The notes under the pieces are model-generated. The model was given only the letters and a program-made list of their open reading frames with translations. It was not told the origin of the DNA and did not search any database. The translations under genes and the position numbers were made by a program. DNA of 64,000 nt, taken from NCBI RefSeq assembly GCF_965229915.1, contig NZ_CBDDJZ010000002.1:558001-622000 (forward strand), read 5' to 3'. The first letter of the stretch is position 1; the number at the start of each line of letters is the position of its first letter. This document shows, one piece after another, positions 25,647-33,937 of the stretch. The stretch comes from Marinoscillum sp965229915. Its GTDB lineage: Bacteria > Bacteroidota > Bacteroidia > Cytophagales > Cyclobacteriaceae.

Positions 25647-26990
25647 TCAAAACAAAGGCTTACCAAATGGAACTCCAAGGCTCAGACCAAAAGACCAGTC
25701 TTTGTTGCTGGTGTCCCACCTGAGCTGTGGCTCAATGTTTAGGCGTGTATCATCCTCCTTCCCCTTGAGGTTAAAAGGAACTCCGACCTTCCAGTACCAA
25801 AGATCGTCACCCTCGGTAATCCGGTATTCACCGGATCCGCTCAAGCCTACGAAACTGAAGTCACCTCCAAACATCGCCGTGACCTTCCCATTGATACTGC
25901 TGGTGACAATTGAGGTATCAATGTCACCCACATAAACATCGGTCTTGTCCGTTTGGGTATGCTCTATCTCAGGATTGGTCTCATCCCGTTCTACGAATTT
26001 GTAAAAAGGTACGGCACTCATATCGTCTCTTGTGATACTGTTTTGCCATTTCAACCCATACCACCCAGATAAGAACAACACAAAACCGCTCCTTCGTGTG
26101 TACAAGTAGTTGGCAGCTAAGTTTACAGTATGCGGACGAAGTGGTAGTGTGTCAATAGCTGTAGAGGTGAGATCCGGTGCAGTGAAAAACTCTGTGGGTG
26201 TCACTGCAAAAAAGCCATCAAAGGATATCCAGCTTTTGTGCGAACCAGCAAACAGCTTGTTTTCGACCATATAGTCTACTACTTCTTCTGCATACTCCGC
26301 CTTCTTTGCTTTTTTCAATCGCTCAGTGGATAGCTCCTTCTTTTGGCTGTCTGAGAGGTTATGCGTTTTGGCATAGGCATCTAGCTCTGCCTGAATCTTA
26401 TCTCGCTCCTTGGTGTATTCTTTTTTATAAGTGGTAGATAGAAAGCGCTCATAGTTTTGAATCCTTTTAATGTTTTTGTCTCCTGATTCTCTATTAAACT
26501 TTTCCTGAACAGACCTCAATGCATAGCCATACGTTAATCTACCTGGAAACAAGTAGGTGCCTTTGAAAAACACCCCAGCACTACCGGAAAATCCATCATT
26601 GGAGTCAAAAATCTCAGCAAACTTGTCCTTGGATTTGAACCGGGCTCCAAACTGGAGCACATAGGGTATGTAGTCTTTTTTGGTTTTGCCAAACCCAAAT
26701 GATCCACCGATGGTCAGCTCACCATCAGCTTCATCCACTATGGCAAAGGTATTGCTGAGTGCAAGATCCTCTTTGCCACTAAGCTGCTTGCTAATCTGCT
26801 TGTTAAAAAACAAATTGAGCACTTCAGGAGACACGTGTTGATTGTATCTTCGAAAGATCGAATCAGTCTTCGGAGCGATCTTTTTAAGTGAATCGAACGA
26901 AATGAATTCTGCCAGTTTCAGGTCTTGACTAAAGACGGACAGGCCAATAAGGCTAAACAAAGCCGAGAGGATAATAGGTTTGGTTTTCAT
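25647..26990 (-). CDS. Predicted outer-membrane beta-barrel protein of unknown function
   Basis: This 447-residue protein has a clear signal peptide (MKTKPIILSALFSLIGLSVFSQ). The mature part alternates hydrophobic and polar residues with many aromatic strand ends (GSAGVFFKGTYLFPGRLTYGYAL, VNLAANYLYTRRSGFVLFLSGWYGLKW), and it ends in SFGLSLGVPFGKPLF. These features fit an outer-membrane barrel. A charged helical insert (about 180-245) is notable. No family is recognised. An inverted repeat shared with the giant gene lies 79 bp upstream, suggesting common control. Confidence 0.7.
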   Translation of the reverse strand: MKTKPIILSALFSLIGLSVFSQDLKLAEFISFDSLKKIAPKTDSIFRRYNQHVSPEVLNLFFNKQISKQLSGKEDLALSNTFAIVDEADGELTIGGSFGFGKTKKDYIPYVLQFGARFKSKDKFAEIFDSNDGFSGSAGVFFKGTYLFPGRLTYGYALRSVQEKFNRESGDKNIKRIQNYERFLSTTYKKEYTKERDKIQAELDAYAKTHNLSDSQKKELSTERLKKAKKAEYAEEVVDYMVENKLFAGSHKSWISFDGFFAVTPTEFFTAPDLTSTAIDTLPLRPHTVNLAANYLYTRRSGFVLFLSGWYGLKWQNSITRDDMSAVPFYKFVERDETNPEIEHTQTDKTDVYVGDIDTSIVTSSINGKVTAMFGGDFSFVGLSGSGEYRITEGDDLWYWKVGVPFNLKGKEDDTRLNIEPQLRWDTSNKDWSFGLSLGVPFGKPLF

Positions 26991-27068
26991 GGTGATCAGT
27001 TGATTGCATGGGATTTTAAGCTCCCGTTATTTGACACAACAAACCTATTACCTTCTACAAAATTTATA

Positions 27069-27088
27069 AATACCTCTTAATAGGTATT
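27069..27088. promoter_or_regulatory. Inverted repeat AATACCT-N6-AGGTATT upstream of the barrel protein
   Basis: The 7-bp arms and 6-bp spacer are the same as at 21278-21297. The site sits 79 bp upstream of the start codon at 26990. The spacer differs (CTTAAT against CCAAAT), so the arms rather than a longer duplication are conserved, as expected for an operator. Confidence 0.55.
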
Positions 27089-27128
27089 CGTTGAACCGAG
27101 AGGCGTGTGCAGGTGGAATCTGTTAGCT

Positions 27129-27305
27129 TCACAGTTTATCCAAAAACCGCTTCACCTCCTGGAGTTGCGCCTCGGAGAGGGTTTTTATTTTGTTAAGAAT
27201 GTCAATCTTCAACTGGTTATCACCGGTGCCATTGACTTTTTCCTGTAGATTTTCTTCGAGATTATAGTCAGCCAGACCAACTTCGTGAATGTGCTTAGGC
27301 CGAGA
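27129..27305 (-). pseudogene. C-terminal remnant of a small protein
   Basis: Read on the minus strand, the frame between stop codons gives a 58-codon peptide. Its end is KIDILNKIKTLSEAQLQEVKRFLDKL, a sensible amphipathic helix of the sort seen at the C-terminus of small antitoxin-like or regulator proteins. There is no start codon. It is likely a decayed gene tail next to the defence operon. The family is not identified. Confidence 0.35.
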
Positions 27306-27339
27306 TTAAAACAGATTGAAAATTATTAGGACAGAATCA

Positions 27340-27370
27340 AAAAAGGCCTGGATTCAATCCAGACCTTTTT
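27340..27370 (-). terminator. Terminator of the defence operon
   Basis: The stem AAAAAGG-C-CTGGATT pairs with AATCCAG-A-CCTTTTT with one mismatch and a minimal loop. On the minus strand it ends in a T-run. It lies 7 bp beyond the stop of the last gene of the operon (27378). Confidence 0.85.
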
Positions 27371-27377
27371 AAATTAG

Positions 27378-27767
27378 TTATGAAGCGATCAACAAATAGG
27401 GGTTTGTCGTTGACCTGGCACCAAAGCGCTTTAAAAGTTGCGCTTCGCTATTTTTATCAATATTCTCGCGTTCGATGATCTCCTGAATCATTGGCTGCTT
27501 CAAACCCGGTATACGGATTTTGAAAAACGGCCATAACTCTGAGGCTCGATATTCTTTGCTCAAGTCGGAAAAACCTGTCAACCTACGATAAGTATCCTGA
27601 TTTCTAAAATCCTCGGTGTATCGAAAAATCCATTCATCATCCTTAGACTCCAGGTAAGCCATCTCTAAGTCGTCAATTTTCAATACAAATCTATAAGGTT
27701 TGGAATTATCCAGATAGAACTTCTGGTCTTCCGATTTACTGAATATTTTCCTTAGTAAATCTTTCAT
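27378..27767 (-). CDS. Stand-alone HipA N-terminal-subdomain-like protein (HipS-like)
   Basis: This 129-residue protein resembles the N-terminal subdomain of HipA kinases: a strand pair (FVLKIDDLEMAYLESKDDEWIFRYTEDF), a DLSKEYRASELWPFFKIRIPG segment and a C-terminal ENIDKNSEAQLLKRFGARSTTNPYLL. In ordinary HipA this is fused to the kinase. In HipBST systems a separate subdomain (HipS) acts as antitoxin. Here it overlaps the kinase gene by 4 bp and follows it, an order opposite to hipB-hipS-hipT. It is the last gene of the operon. The assignment rests on motif recall, not a search. Confidence 0.65.
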   Translation of the reverse strand: MKDLLRKIFSKSEDQKFYLDNSKPYRFVLKIDDLEMAYLESKDDEWIFRYTEDFRNQDTYRRLTGFSDLSKEYRASELWPFFKIRIPGLKQPMIQEIIERENIDKNSEAQLLKRFGARSTTNPYLLIAS

Positions 27768-28771
27768 AGTATCTCCCGAATCTTTTTGAAACGAACGCTT
27801 AAAATTCGCTCCATCATTGTTAACCTTTCGCTACTAATTAACGTCGAAACGGTCTCATTTAGTTTCTGCAAAGATAACTGCTCTTTTTCAGTAGTTACAA
27901 GAGCAACTATAATATTTCGATAATTTGGTGATAAACCAGTCAAATACTTGAGTAGTTCGAAATGGTTGGCGTCCGAATTTTCATCGAAACTAAATCTGGG
28001 TTTGGACCTATTACAATAGGCTTCAATAGCTGAGGAATCACTTGATGATCTCTCATAAAGTTTCATCACTGCTTTTTCATCCAGGTTCCAAAGCAACCCA
28101 CGGGCACTGTCATAAATAGGAGAAAAACGGACCGGTCCTTCATCCTCTTTCCTGATACTACCAATGACTCCCCAATTATAAAAATGTCGATCATTATTAC
28201 CTACTATAGCGTCAAAAGCGATCAGCTGGATCAGGGAGTTAATTATTTCCGCTGCATCATCATGATGCACATATTTGATTGCCTCCTCTACTACTGAGAA
28301 TGTTAATAGTTCACGTCTCTCTCGCTTGTTTTCGTTGATTTCATCTATAAACTGGCGGTCTTCAAAGTACTCAGCAAGTATTTCTGTTCCGTGAATTAGT
28401 CTTTTACCCTTCTTTATAAAATCCTTGCTTAGAAACCTGATCTGTCCATTCGCTATAACTAATCTGGTCTCATTCATAATAAGGCCAAGAGCCTCTCCTA
28501 TTTTATTAATTGTATACTCTATGACGGATTCATGCGGATAAGATTTGCTACCAAACTTGGCATAATATCCATCCCATGTCTTTGGGTTGGACTTTCTAGG
28601 GCAATCCTTGTAATAAAAGTAGGCTTGAATGTACTGCTTTGGAGCATCACCATCCGGCGTAACAGGCAGCACCACGTAATGTCGCTCCTTAAGGTGCTCT
28701 ATCTGCCCAAGTCGTACTAGACCAGAGTGTTGCTTGTACTTTTCCCGACGCAGTGGACTATTCGTATTCAC
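27764..28771 (-). CDS. HipA-like protein kinase (C-terminal/kinase domain only)
   Basis: This 335-residue protein contains the HipA_C catalytic motifs: AFDAIVGNNDRHFYNWGV (catalytic Asp and Asn) and RFSPIYDSARGL (metal-binding Asp). The N-terminal subdomain is missing from this chain and is encoded by the next gene. HipA-type kinases phosphorylate aminoacyl-tRNA synthetases or other targets and can stop growth. The gene lies 4 bp after a 117-residue unknown gene in a type I restriction operon, which makes an abortive or modulating role in defence plausible. The target is unknown. Confidence 0.82.
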   Translation of the reverse strand: MNTNSPLRREKYKQHSGLVRLGQIEHLKERHYVVLPVTPDGDAPKQYIQAYFYYKDCPRKSNPKTWDGYYAKFGSKSYPHESVIEYTINKIGEALGLIMNETRLVIANGQIRFLSKDFIKKGKRLIHGTEILAEYFEDRQFIDEINENKRERRELLTFSVVEEAIKYVHHDDAAEIINSLIQLIAFDAIVGNNDRHFYNWGVIGSIRKEDEGPVRFSPIYDSARGLLWNLDEKAVMKLYERSSSDSSAIEAYCNRSKPRFSFDENSDANHFELLKYLTGLSPNYRNIIVALVTTEKEQLSLQKLNETVSTLISSERLTMMERILSVRFKKIREIL

Positions 28772-28775
28772 CAGA

Positions 28776-29129
28776 TCAATTTTGTTCTTCAGTTAATGAA
28801 AAAAGAACCTCTCCTTCAAATACTACAGTTAAAGAGGGTAATGAGTCTGTTTTATGAGGTTTAGTGCATTCAAAAATAAAATCACGTGGAGTGTCTCCTT
28901 GAAAAATGACTTTTAGTTCGCTGCTATATTCTTCAGGTATAGACTCATGATATTCCAATTTTAAAAGGATCTTACCGCCTTCATCTACAGTATCGAATGG
29001 AATATTTGAAGAAGTGTCTGAATCTTTTATTTTCAACTCTCTAGTGTCTTGATTGTAGACGAAAAGAAAATAGTCCCTTTGGTATCGGATAGTAATAAAT
29101 GATTTGTTTGGCAATTCGTAAATCTTCAT
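28776..29129 (-). CDS. Unknown 117-residue protein in the defence operon
   Basis: I do not recognise this protein. It is acidic, has no signal peptide or membrane segment, and looks mostly beta-stranded (SFITIRYQRDYFLFVYNQDTRELKI; SELKVIFQGDTPRDFIFE). It lies 12 bp after hsdR and 4 bp before the HipA-like kinase, so it is translated with them. It could be the third component of the split HipA module or a small adaptor for the restriction enzyme. Neither is shown by the sequence. Confidence 0.7.
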   Translation of the reverse strand: MKIYELPNKSFITIRYQRDYFLFVYNQDTRELKIKDSDTSSNIPFDTVDEGGKILLKLEYHESIPEEYSSELKVIFQGDTPRDFIFECTKPHKTDSLPSLTVVFEGEVLFSLTEEQN

Positions 29130-29141
29130 GGCTCGAATTTA

Positions 29142-32024
29142 TTACCCTACCATCCCATTAATAAACGTCTCCATGAAGTGGTAGATCTTCGTAGAAACGC
29201 GCTCAATTACTGATTTTCTCTCTAATATTTTCGGTTTCACTTTGAGAGTGTCAGCAATATCATCTCTCAGTGGCTTGCGCTCAGTAAAAAGGAAGTTACC
29301 AATCAGGGATTCTAATTTATGAGCCTCCAGGTTTTCATCATTCACCAAATCATCAAATGCCTTGGTGCGCTCTATTTTCCAGAATACTTCAAACTCTTCC
29401 TCGATCTTGTCAGCGTCAACAGTTGGGAGGTTCTCACGGATGAACTTCTGAATCAATTCTCGTTTACTTCTTAGCTGTGTTTCCCCTGACAGCAACTCTT
29501 CAATAGCTCTGGCTTGCTTCTCTTTATCTTCGTCTTTCTTAGAGTCTTTGAGTTTCTTCAGGAGTTTAAGGATGTAAGCCACATTGATTTCATCTCGGTG
29601 AATCAGTTCTAGCTCAAAATCAACATCGTCAAGAATAGATTCTTTCTCCTTACTCTTGGACATTTTCACTTTATCGTGAAGGTCCAGGTATTTGCTCTTG
29701 AAATCCTCGAAAAGTTGCTCTGGCATAGCCAGGTCATTCCAGGAGAACTCAGAGTATGACTTTGTAATATTCAATAAACGCATCAACTCCCGAAAGCAAG
29801 TCACAAAGGCAAATTCCTCATCTTCAGAAGGCAGATTATCTACACTGCTCACGGTTGGTGTAATGGAAAGCAACTCGATGAACTTCTCGTTGAACTTTCT
29901 GGTGAACTCCTGATAAGGAGGCATCATGATGTCTTCCTTTGCCTCTTTGTTGGAGAACAAAGTAATCGCGTCATCAGTGGCCTTTTTAAGGTTTCTGAAG
30001 GCGATTACATTCCCGTGGGACTTCTGCTCGTTTAAGATGCGATTCGTCCTGGAGTAGGCCTGTATGAGCCCGTGCTGCTTAAGGTTTTTATCGACGTAAA
30101 GTGTGTTGATCAGTTTGCCATCAAAGCCCGTTAAAAACATACTTACCACTAGAAGGATATCGATGTTATTCTCAGGAAGATTATCGGTACGCTCCATCAT
30201 CTTGATGCGCTTACCTAAATCCTTGTAGTAATTGTAAAATGATTCAGAGTCTTTAGTAGTGAAGTTTGTTTGGAACATCTCATTATAGTCACCTATATAG
30301 CTTTCCAGCTTATCTCGGGAATGATTCATTCCATATGTTCCCGCTTCTTCTGCGGCCATCTGATATTCAGTCTCAGGAGGCAGTACCAACCCGTCAGCTT
30401 CTTCATCCTCCTCATTGGCAGCATAGGAGAATATGGTTGCTATTTTGAGGTCATGCTCTTCATCAGATTTTTTGCGAGCAAAGATTTCATAGTACTTAGT
30501 AAGTACATCAATGCTGCTGACGCAAAAGATAGAAGTGAACTTCCGGGAGTGGGTCTTTCGATTATGATTCTGAATGATGTAATCGACAATCTTCTCCAGT
30601 CGCTTTGGTGAATCATAAAGTTCTTTAGTATCGATATCTTCTACCTTGATATCCAGATCCAATGATCTTCCATCTTTCTCACGATACTTCCCAACATACT
30701 CGATGGCAAACCGAAGTACATTGACATCCCGGATAGCATCTGTGATTACGTATTTGTGCAGGCATTTATCAAATAGAGCCTTTGTGGTGTGTTTTATCCC
30801 CGCTTTACTTACAGCATTGTCTACAAATATTGGAGTACCCGTAAATCCGAATAATTGATGGTTGTCAAAGAAGGTGACAATGCGTTGGTGCGTATCTCCA
30901 AACTGGCTTCTGTGGCACTCGTCAAAAATGAATACAATCTTCTTATCCTTCAGATGCTCGATCTTCTTCAGGTACCTGTTTTTATAGATAGCCGTGTTTA
31001 GCTTTTGAATGGTGGTGACAATTAGCTTATTATCCCCCGTAAGTTGTTTGACAAGTGTTGCGGTATTTTCTGTGCTGTCTACGCTTCCTTTTGAGAAGCT
31101 ATTGAACTCATTGGTGGTTTGATAATCCAGATCCTTTCTGTCCACCACAAACACAACTTTGTGTACTTCTGGTAGCTTCATGATCAATTGAGAAGCCTTG
31201 AAGGAAGTTAAGGTTTTACCTGATCCGGTCGTGTGCCAGATATAGCCATTATCAGCTGAGGTTTTGGTTCGATCAATGATAGCTTCTACCGCATAAAATT
31301 GATAGGGTCTAAGTACCATTAGAATCTTATCCGTCTCATTCAGTACAATGTACCGAGCGATCATTTTACCCAGATGGGCAGGATTCAAAAAGTCGTGTGC
31401 AAAGTCTGATAATTGGGTGATGTTTTTATTGTCACTATCAGCCCAAAAGAAAGTTTGTTTAAAGCTCTGTTTACGGTTGTTCGCGTAATATTTTGTGTTC
31501 ACTCCATTGCTAATCACAAAGAGCTGAATGTATTGAAATAGGGCGTTGTTAGAACCGTAAGAATGTTTGTGATATCTGTTGATCTGATTGAAGGCCTCTT
31601 TCATCTCCAGCCCTCTTCTTTTAAGCTCTATCTGCACTAATGGAAATCCATTGATGAGCAGGGTAACGTCGTATCTGTTGGTGTATCTACCATCGATGGT
31701 AATCTGCTGAGCTACCTGGAACTCATTATCCAGCCAGTTGTCTGAGTTAAAGAACTCCAGGTATATGGAATCCCCCGATTCGTTGGTTAGCTGAAAACGA
31801 TCTCTGAGCGTCTTGGATCTTTGGAATACAGATCCCTTATTAAGATAATTGATGACCTTGGTGAAATCATGATCGGTCAAGGTGACATCATTGTAATTCT
31901 CTAGTTGAGTTTTGAGATTTTGCAATAAGGCCGCCTCATCGGGAATGGCTACTTTTTGATAGCCCAACTCAATTAGTTGATCAACTAGATTGTCCTCAAG
32001 TATTTGTTCAGGTTCCCTGGTCAT
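29142..32024 (-). CDS. hsdR: Type I restriction enzyme R subunit
   Basis: This is the motor and nuclease subunit of a type I restriction-modification enzyme, which translocates and cleaves unmodified DNA. It has an N-terminal PD-(D/E)xK nuclease (D119, E133 and K135 in YDVTLLINGFPLVQIELK), Walker A TTGSGKT (265-271), the DECH box (about 366), GFTGTPIF and later SF2 helicase motifs (LTGFDGKLINTLYVDKNLK, QAYSRTNR). A C-terminal helical domain follows. The length (960) is normal. It overlaps the PDDEXK_4 gene by 17 bp, so accessory genes are placed between hsdS and hsdR. Confidence 0.97.
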   Translation of the reverse strand: MTREPEQILEDNLVDQLIELGYQKVAIPDEAALLQNLKTQLENYNDVTLTDHDFTKVINYLNKGSVFQRSKTLRDRFQLTNESGDSIYLEFFNSDNWLDNEFQVAQQITIDGRYTNRYDVTLLINGFPLVQIELKRRGLEMKEAFNQINRYHKHSYGSNNALFQYIQLFVISNGVNTKYYANNRKQSFKQTFFWADSDNKNITQLSDFAHDFLNPAHLGKMIARYIVLNETDKILMVLRPYQFYAVEAIIDRTKTSADNGYIWHTTGSGKTLTSFKASQLIMKLPEVHKVVFVVDRKDLDYQTTNEFNSFSKGSVDSTENTATLVKQLTGDNKLIVTTIQKLNTAIYKNRYLKKIEHLKDKKIVFIFDECHRSQFGDTHQRIVTFFDNHQLFGFTGTPIFVDNAVSKAGIKHTTKALFDKCLHKYVITDAIRDVNVLRFAIEYVGKYREKDGRSLDLDIKVEDIDTKELYDSPKRLEKIVDYIIQNHNRKTHSRKFTSIFCVSSIDVLTKYYEIFARKKSDEEHDLKIATIFSYAANEEDEEADGLVLPPETEYQMAAEEAGTYGMNHSRDKLESYIGDYNEMFQTNFTTKDSESFYNYYKDLGKRIKMMERTDNLPENNIDILLVVSMFLTGFDGKLINTLYVDKNLKQHGLIQAYSRTNRILNEQKSHGNVIAFRNLKKATDDAITLFSNKEAKEDIMMPPYQEFTRKFNEKFIELLSITPTVSSVDNLPSEDEEFAFVTCFRELMRLLNITKSYSEFSWNDLAMPEQLFEDFKSKYLDLHDKVKMSKSKEKESILDDVDFELELIHRDEINVAYILKLLKKLKDSKKDEDKEKQARAIEELLSGETQLRSKRELIQKFIRENLPTVDADKIEEEFEVFWKIERTKAFDDLVNDENLEAHKLESLIGNFLFTERKPLRDDIADTLKVKPKILERKSVIERVSTKIYHFMETFINGMVG

Positions 32025-33252
32025 TTGGCGATGACTTTATAAAAAGCTTGTGCTCTTCAGGAAGAGCATCATTAGTTTCGATAATAAATCTAATGCTTTC
32101 ATTTACAATGTGATCTAAAAGTGACTTATAATTGTCTGATCCCACATCCATTATGATTTTCAAAAATTCATATTCCCCAAAATGAATGGGGCTGCCATCA
32201 AAGGCTAGTTCCTGATAGTGTGGCCACTGAGTAGAGTAATGATTGAATTCATCATTTACTGTGAGAACTTTAGAATTATCAAATAGTCCAACAAAAAGAA
32301 CACCATTCAGGTTAGCACTTCTATCCCCATTAAACGTTTCAATGCCAAATCGAAGAGGTTTTTTGACTTCAGAATCAATCCAAATTTGCGCATATCGGCT
32401 ATTGATTTTAGAACCAACCTTGGCCTTTAAAGGAACCTTCTCTTTCAAAAGTCTATCGTTAATAGAAGCCGAAACAACTTCCCGAAATTGCTCTTTTGCA
32501 TCTCTTCGAAACTTAGAAAAGTTGGTAGCTATGTAATCTGCCTCCTCTAGGTGATTTACCATTAGCTGGCGGAGCTTTTCCTCTTGTTCATCTTCCATAT
32601 CATTTGTCAGTTTCTTAATAACAACCATGTATTGCTTGATGCTTTCTCTTAAGATGGGGTTGTCTGCAGCATCTCTATGACAGAGCTCGAGCCAATTGAT
32701 AATCTCTTTATCATAGGCAATTGGCTGGTAATCTGATCCAGGAACTAACCCGTCACTGCTTTCTTTACTAGCTTCCCTCCCATCCAATGTGAGATAATAC
32801 ACACTATTTTTGTCCTTATTATGTGCGTGATACCTAACCACTTGCTTCTTTTGGTCTCCAGCATAAATTTTGTTTTCAATGCTTACGGTGTTCCCCGTCG
32901 TACGATCCAGGATGTAAATATCAATTCTGCCTCCCATACCTGTATCGTGATCAACCTTTCCAACTGATTGCTCGAGGTAAACTTCAGCCTCATCAGGGTT
33001 GATCGTCTTACACTCGATAACTTTAAGAAAATGCGTCAGAAAAAGTGAGTTCTTTAGGTGAGAACCTTTAGGGTTCAGTAACTCACCGATAAGTCGAGAG
33101 TGCAGTTTATTCTCATCGGTCGTTACGTTGAGGATTTCAAAAACATTGAATTTCTCACCACGATAGCGCTCTATTTCATGCTGAGCAGTTACTATTCCTT
33201 TAGTACTAGACAGCAAAGAGATAAGACCGATTTCAGAAATGGATTTAGTCAT
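32008..33252 (-). CDS. PDDEXK_4-type nuclease-like protein
   Basis: This 414-residue protein has the PD-(D/E)xK family 4 pattern: FNVFEILNVTTDENKLHSRLIGELLNP at residues 36-61, then D111 in GRIDIYIL, E126 and K128 in VSIENKIYAGDQ, and the following Gln/Arg. The catalytic residues are all present. Such proteins are often found next to restriction or other defence genes, and their substrates are mostly untested. It overlaps hsdR by 17 bp and the cyclase-like gene by 8 bp. It would be a second nuclease in the operon besides HsdR. Confidence 0.85.
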   Translation of the reverse strand: MTKSISEIGLISLLSSTKGIVTAQHEIERYRGEKFNVFEILNVTTDENKLHSRLIGELLNPKGSHLKNSLFLTHFLKVIECKTINPDEAEVYLEQSVGKVDHDTGMGGRIDIYILDRTTGNTVSIENKIYAGDQKKQVVRYHAHNKDKNSVYYLTLDGREASKESSDGLVPGSDYQPIAYDKEIINWLELCHRDAADNPILRESIKQYMVVIKKLTNDMEDEQEEKLRQLMVNHLEEADYIATNFSKFRRDAKEQFREVVSASINDRLLKEKVPLKAKVGSKINSRYAQIWIDSEVKKPLRFGIETFNGDRSANLNGVLFVGLFDNSKVLTVNDEFNHYSTQWPHYQELAFDGSPIHFGEYEFLKIIMDVGSDNYKSLLDHIVNESIRFIIETNDALPEEHKLFIKSSPNDQGT

Positions 33253-33937
33253 CAGGATGCATTAATTTATACATATCCAGAGTGTTGTCGACGTACTTTC
33301 TCACTTGACCAGAAACAGTATTGTAGAATTTATTCAGGTCGTCAGGATCAACGTCAAATCTCATATTGTAATGAAGGATACTTCCTCCTTTTAGTGGCGT
33401 TTTGCATCTAACAAGATTGTCTAACCCTTCTGTCTCATGGAGCATATGGTCAATACTATGATCAGCCACAATACCATAGTAATGAACTTGCTCCTGTAAC
33501 TGATACGCGTCTATGATGGGTTGACCAAAAAACAAGGATTTTTCTAAATCGGCCGTAATTAATCCAGTACTAATGCTGCCTTTAATAGGTACAGGTTCTT
33601 GCTTCACACAACAACCCATGTGAAAACCCTGACAACAATTCACTATCATCTTCAAATCTGCTATGCTGTCATCTGTAGAGAAAAACATAATGGTATCTGA
33701 GAAGGTAACAGTTCTTATTCTTTCTTCGAAAATAGAATTATCAGAAACCTTAAAAGTAGTACCACTAAATAGCTTAGCTATCTGTGATACAGCAGATAAG
33801 CTCTCCAATATTTCCAACACATCTCCATGACTTTTCTTTGCGACTAATTCCTTAAAGCCCATGATGTCCATAAACGCTACATGTCGTTTACAAGTAACAT
33901 TCCAATCGCTTTCTTTGAGCAAGCCTAATCCCATCAC
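33245..33937 (-). CDS. Class III nucleotidyl-cyclase-like protein
   Basis: This 230-residue soluble protein carries the marks of a class III cyclase homology domain: VAFMDIMGFKEL with D24, TVTFSDTIMFF with D81 (the second metal-binding Asp), then SISTGLITADLEKSLFFGQPIIDAYQLQEQV, matching the G...ffGxxv..A..L segment. The usual transition-state Asn and Arg are replaced (D and Q), which resembles defence-type or inactive cyclases more than housekeeping adenylate cyclases. It overlaps hsdS by 4 bp (ATGA). A Pycsar-like signal role is a hypothesis; no cyclic-nucleotide-binding effector is recognised beside it. Confidence 0.6.
   Translation of the reverse strand: MMGLGLLKESDWNVTCKRHVAFMDIMGFKELVAKKSHGDVLEILESLSAVSQIAKLFSGTTFKVSDNSIFEERIRTVTFSDTIMFFSTDDSIADLKMIVNCCQGFHMGCCVKQEPVPIKGSISTGLITADLEKSLFFGQPIIDAYQLQEQVHYYGIVADHSIDHMLHETEGLDNLVRCKTPLKGGSILHYNMRFDVDPDDLNKFYNTVSGQVRKYVDNTLDMYKLMHPDD

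Noticed and set aside
33245..33937. Calling the cyclase-like gene a complete Pycsar system
   Set aside because: No PycTIR or PycTM-type effector with a cyclic-nucleotide-binding domain is seen next to it, so only the cyclase-like fold is claimed.
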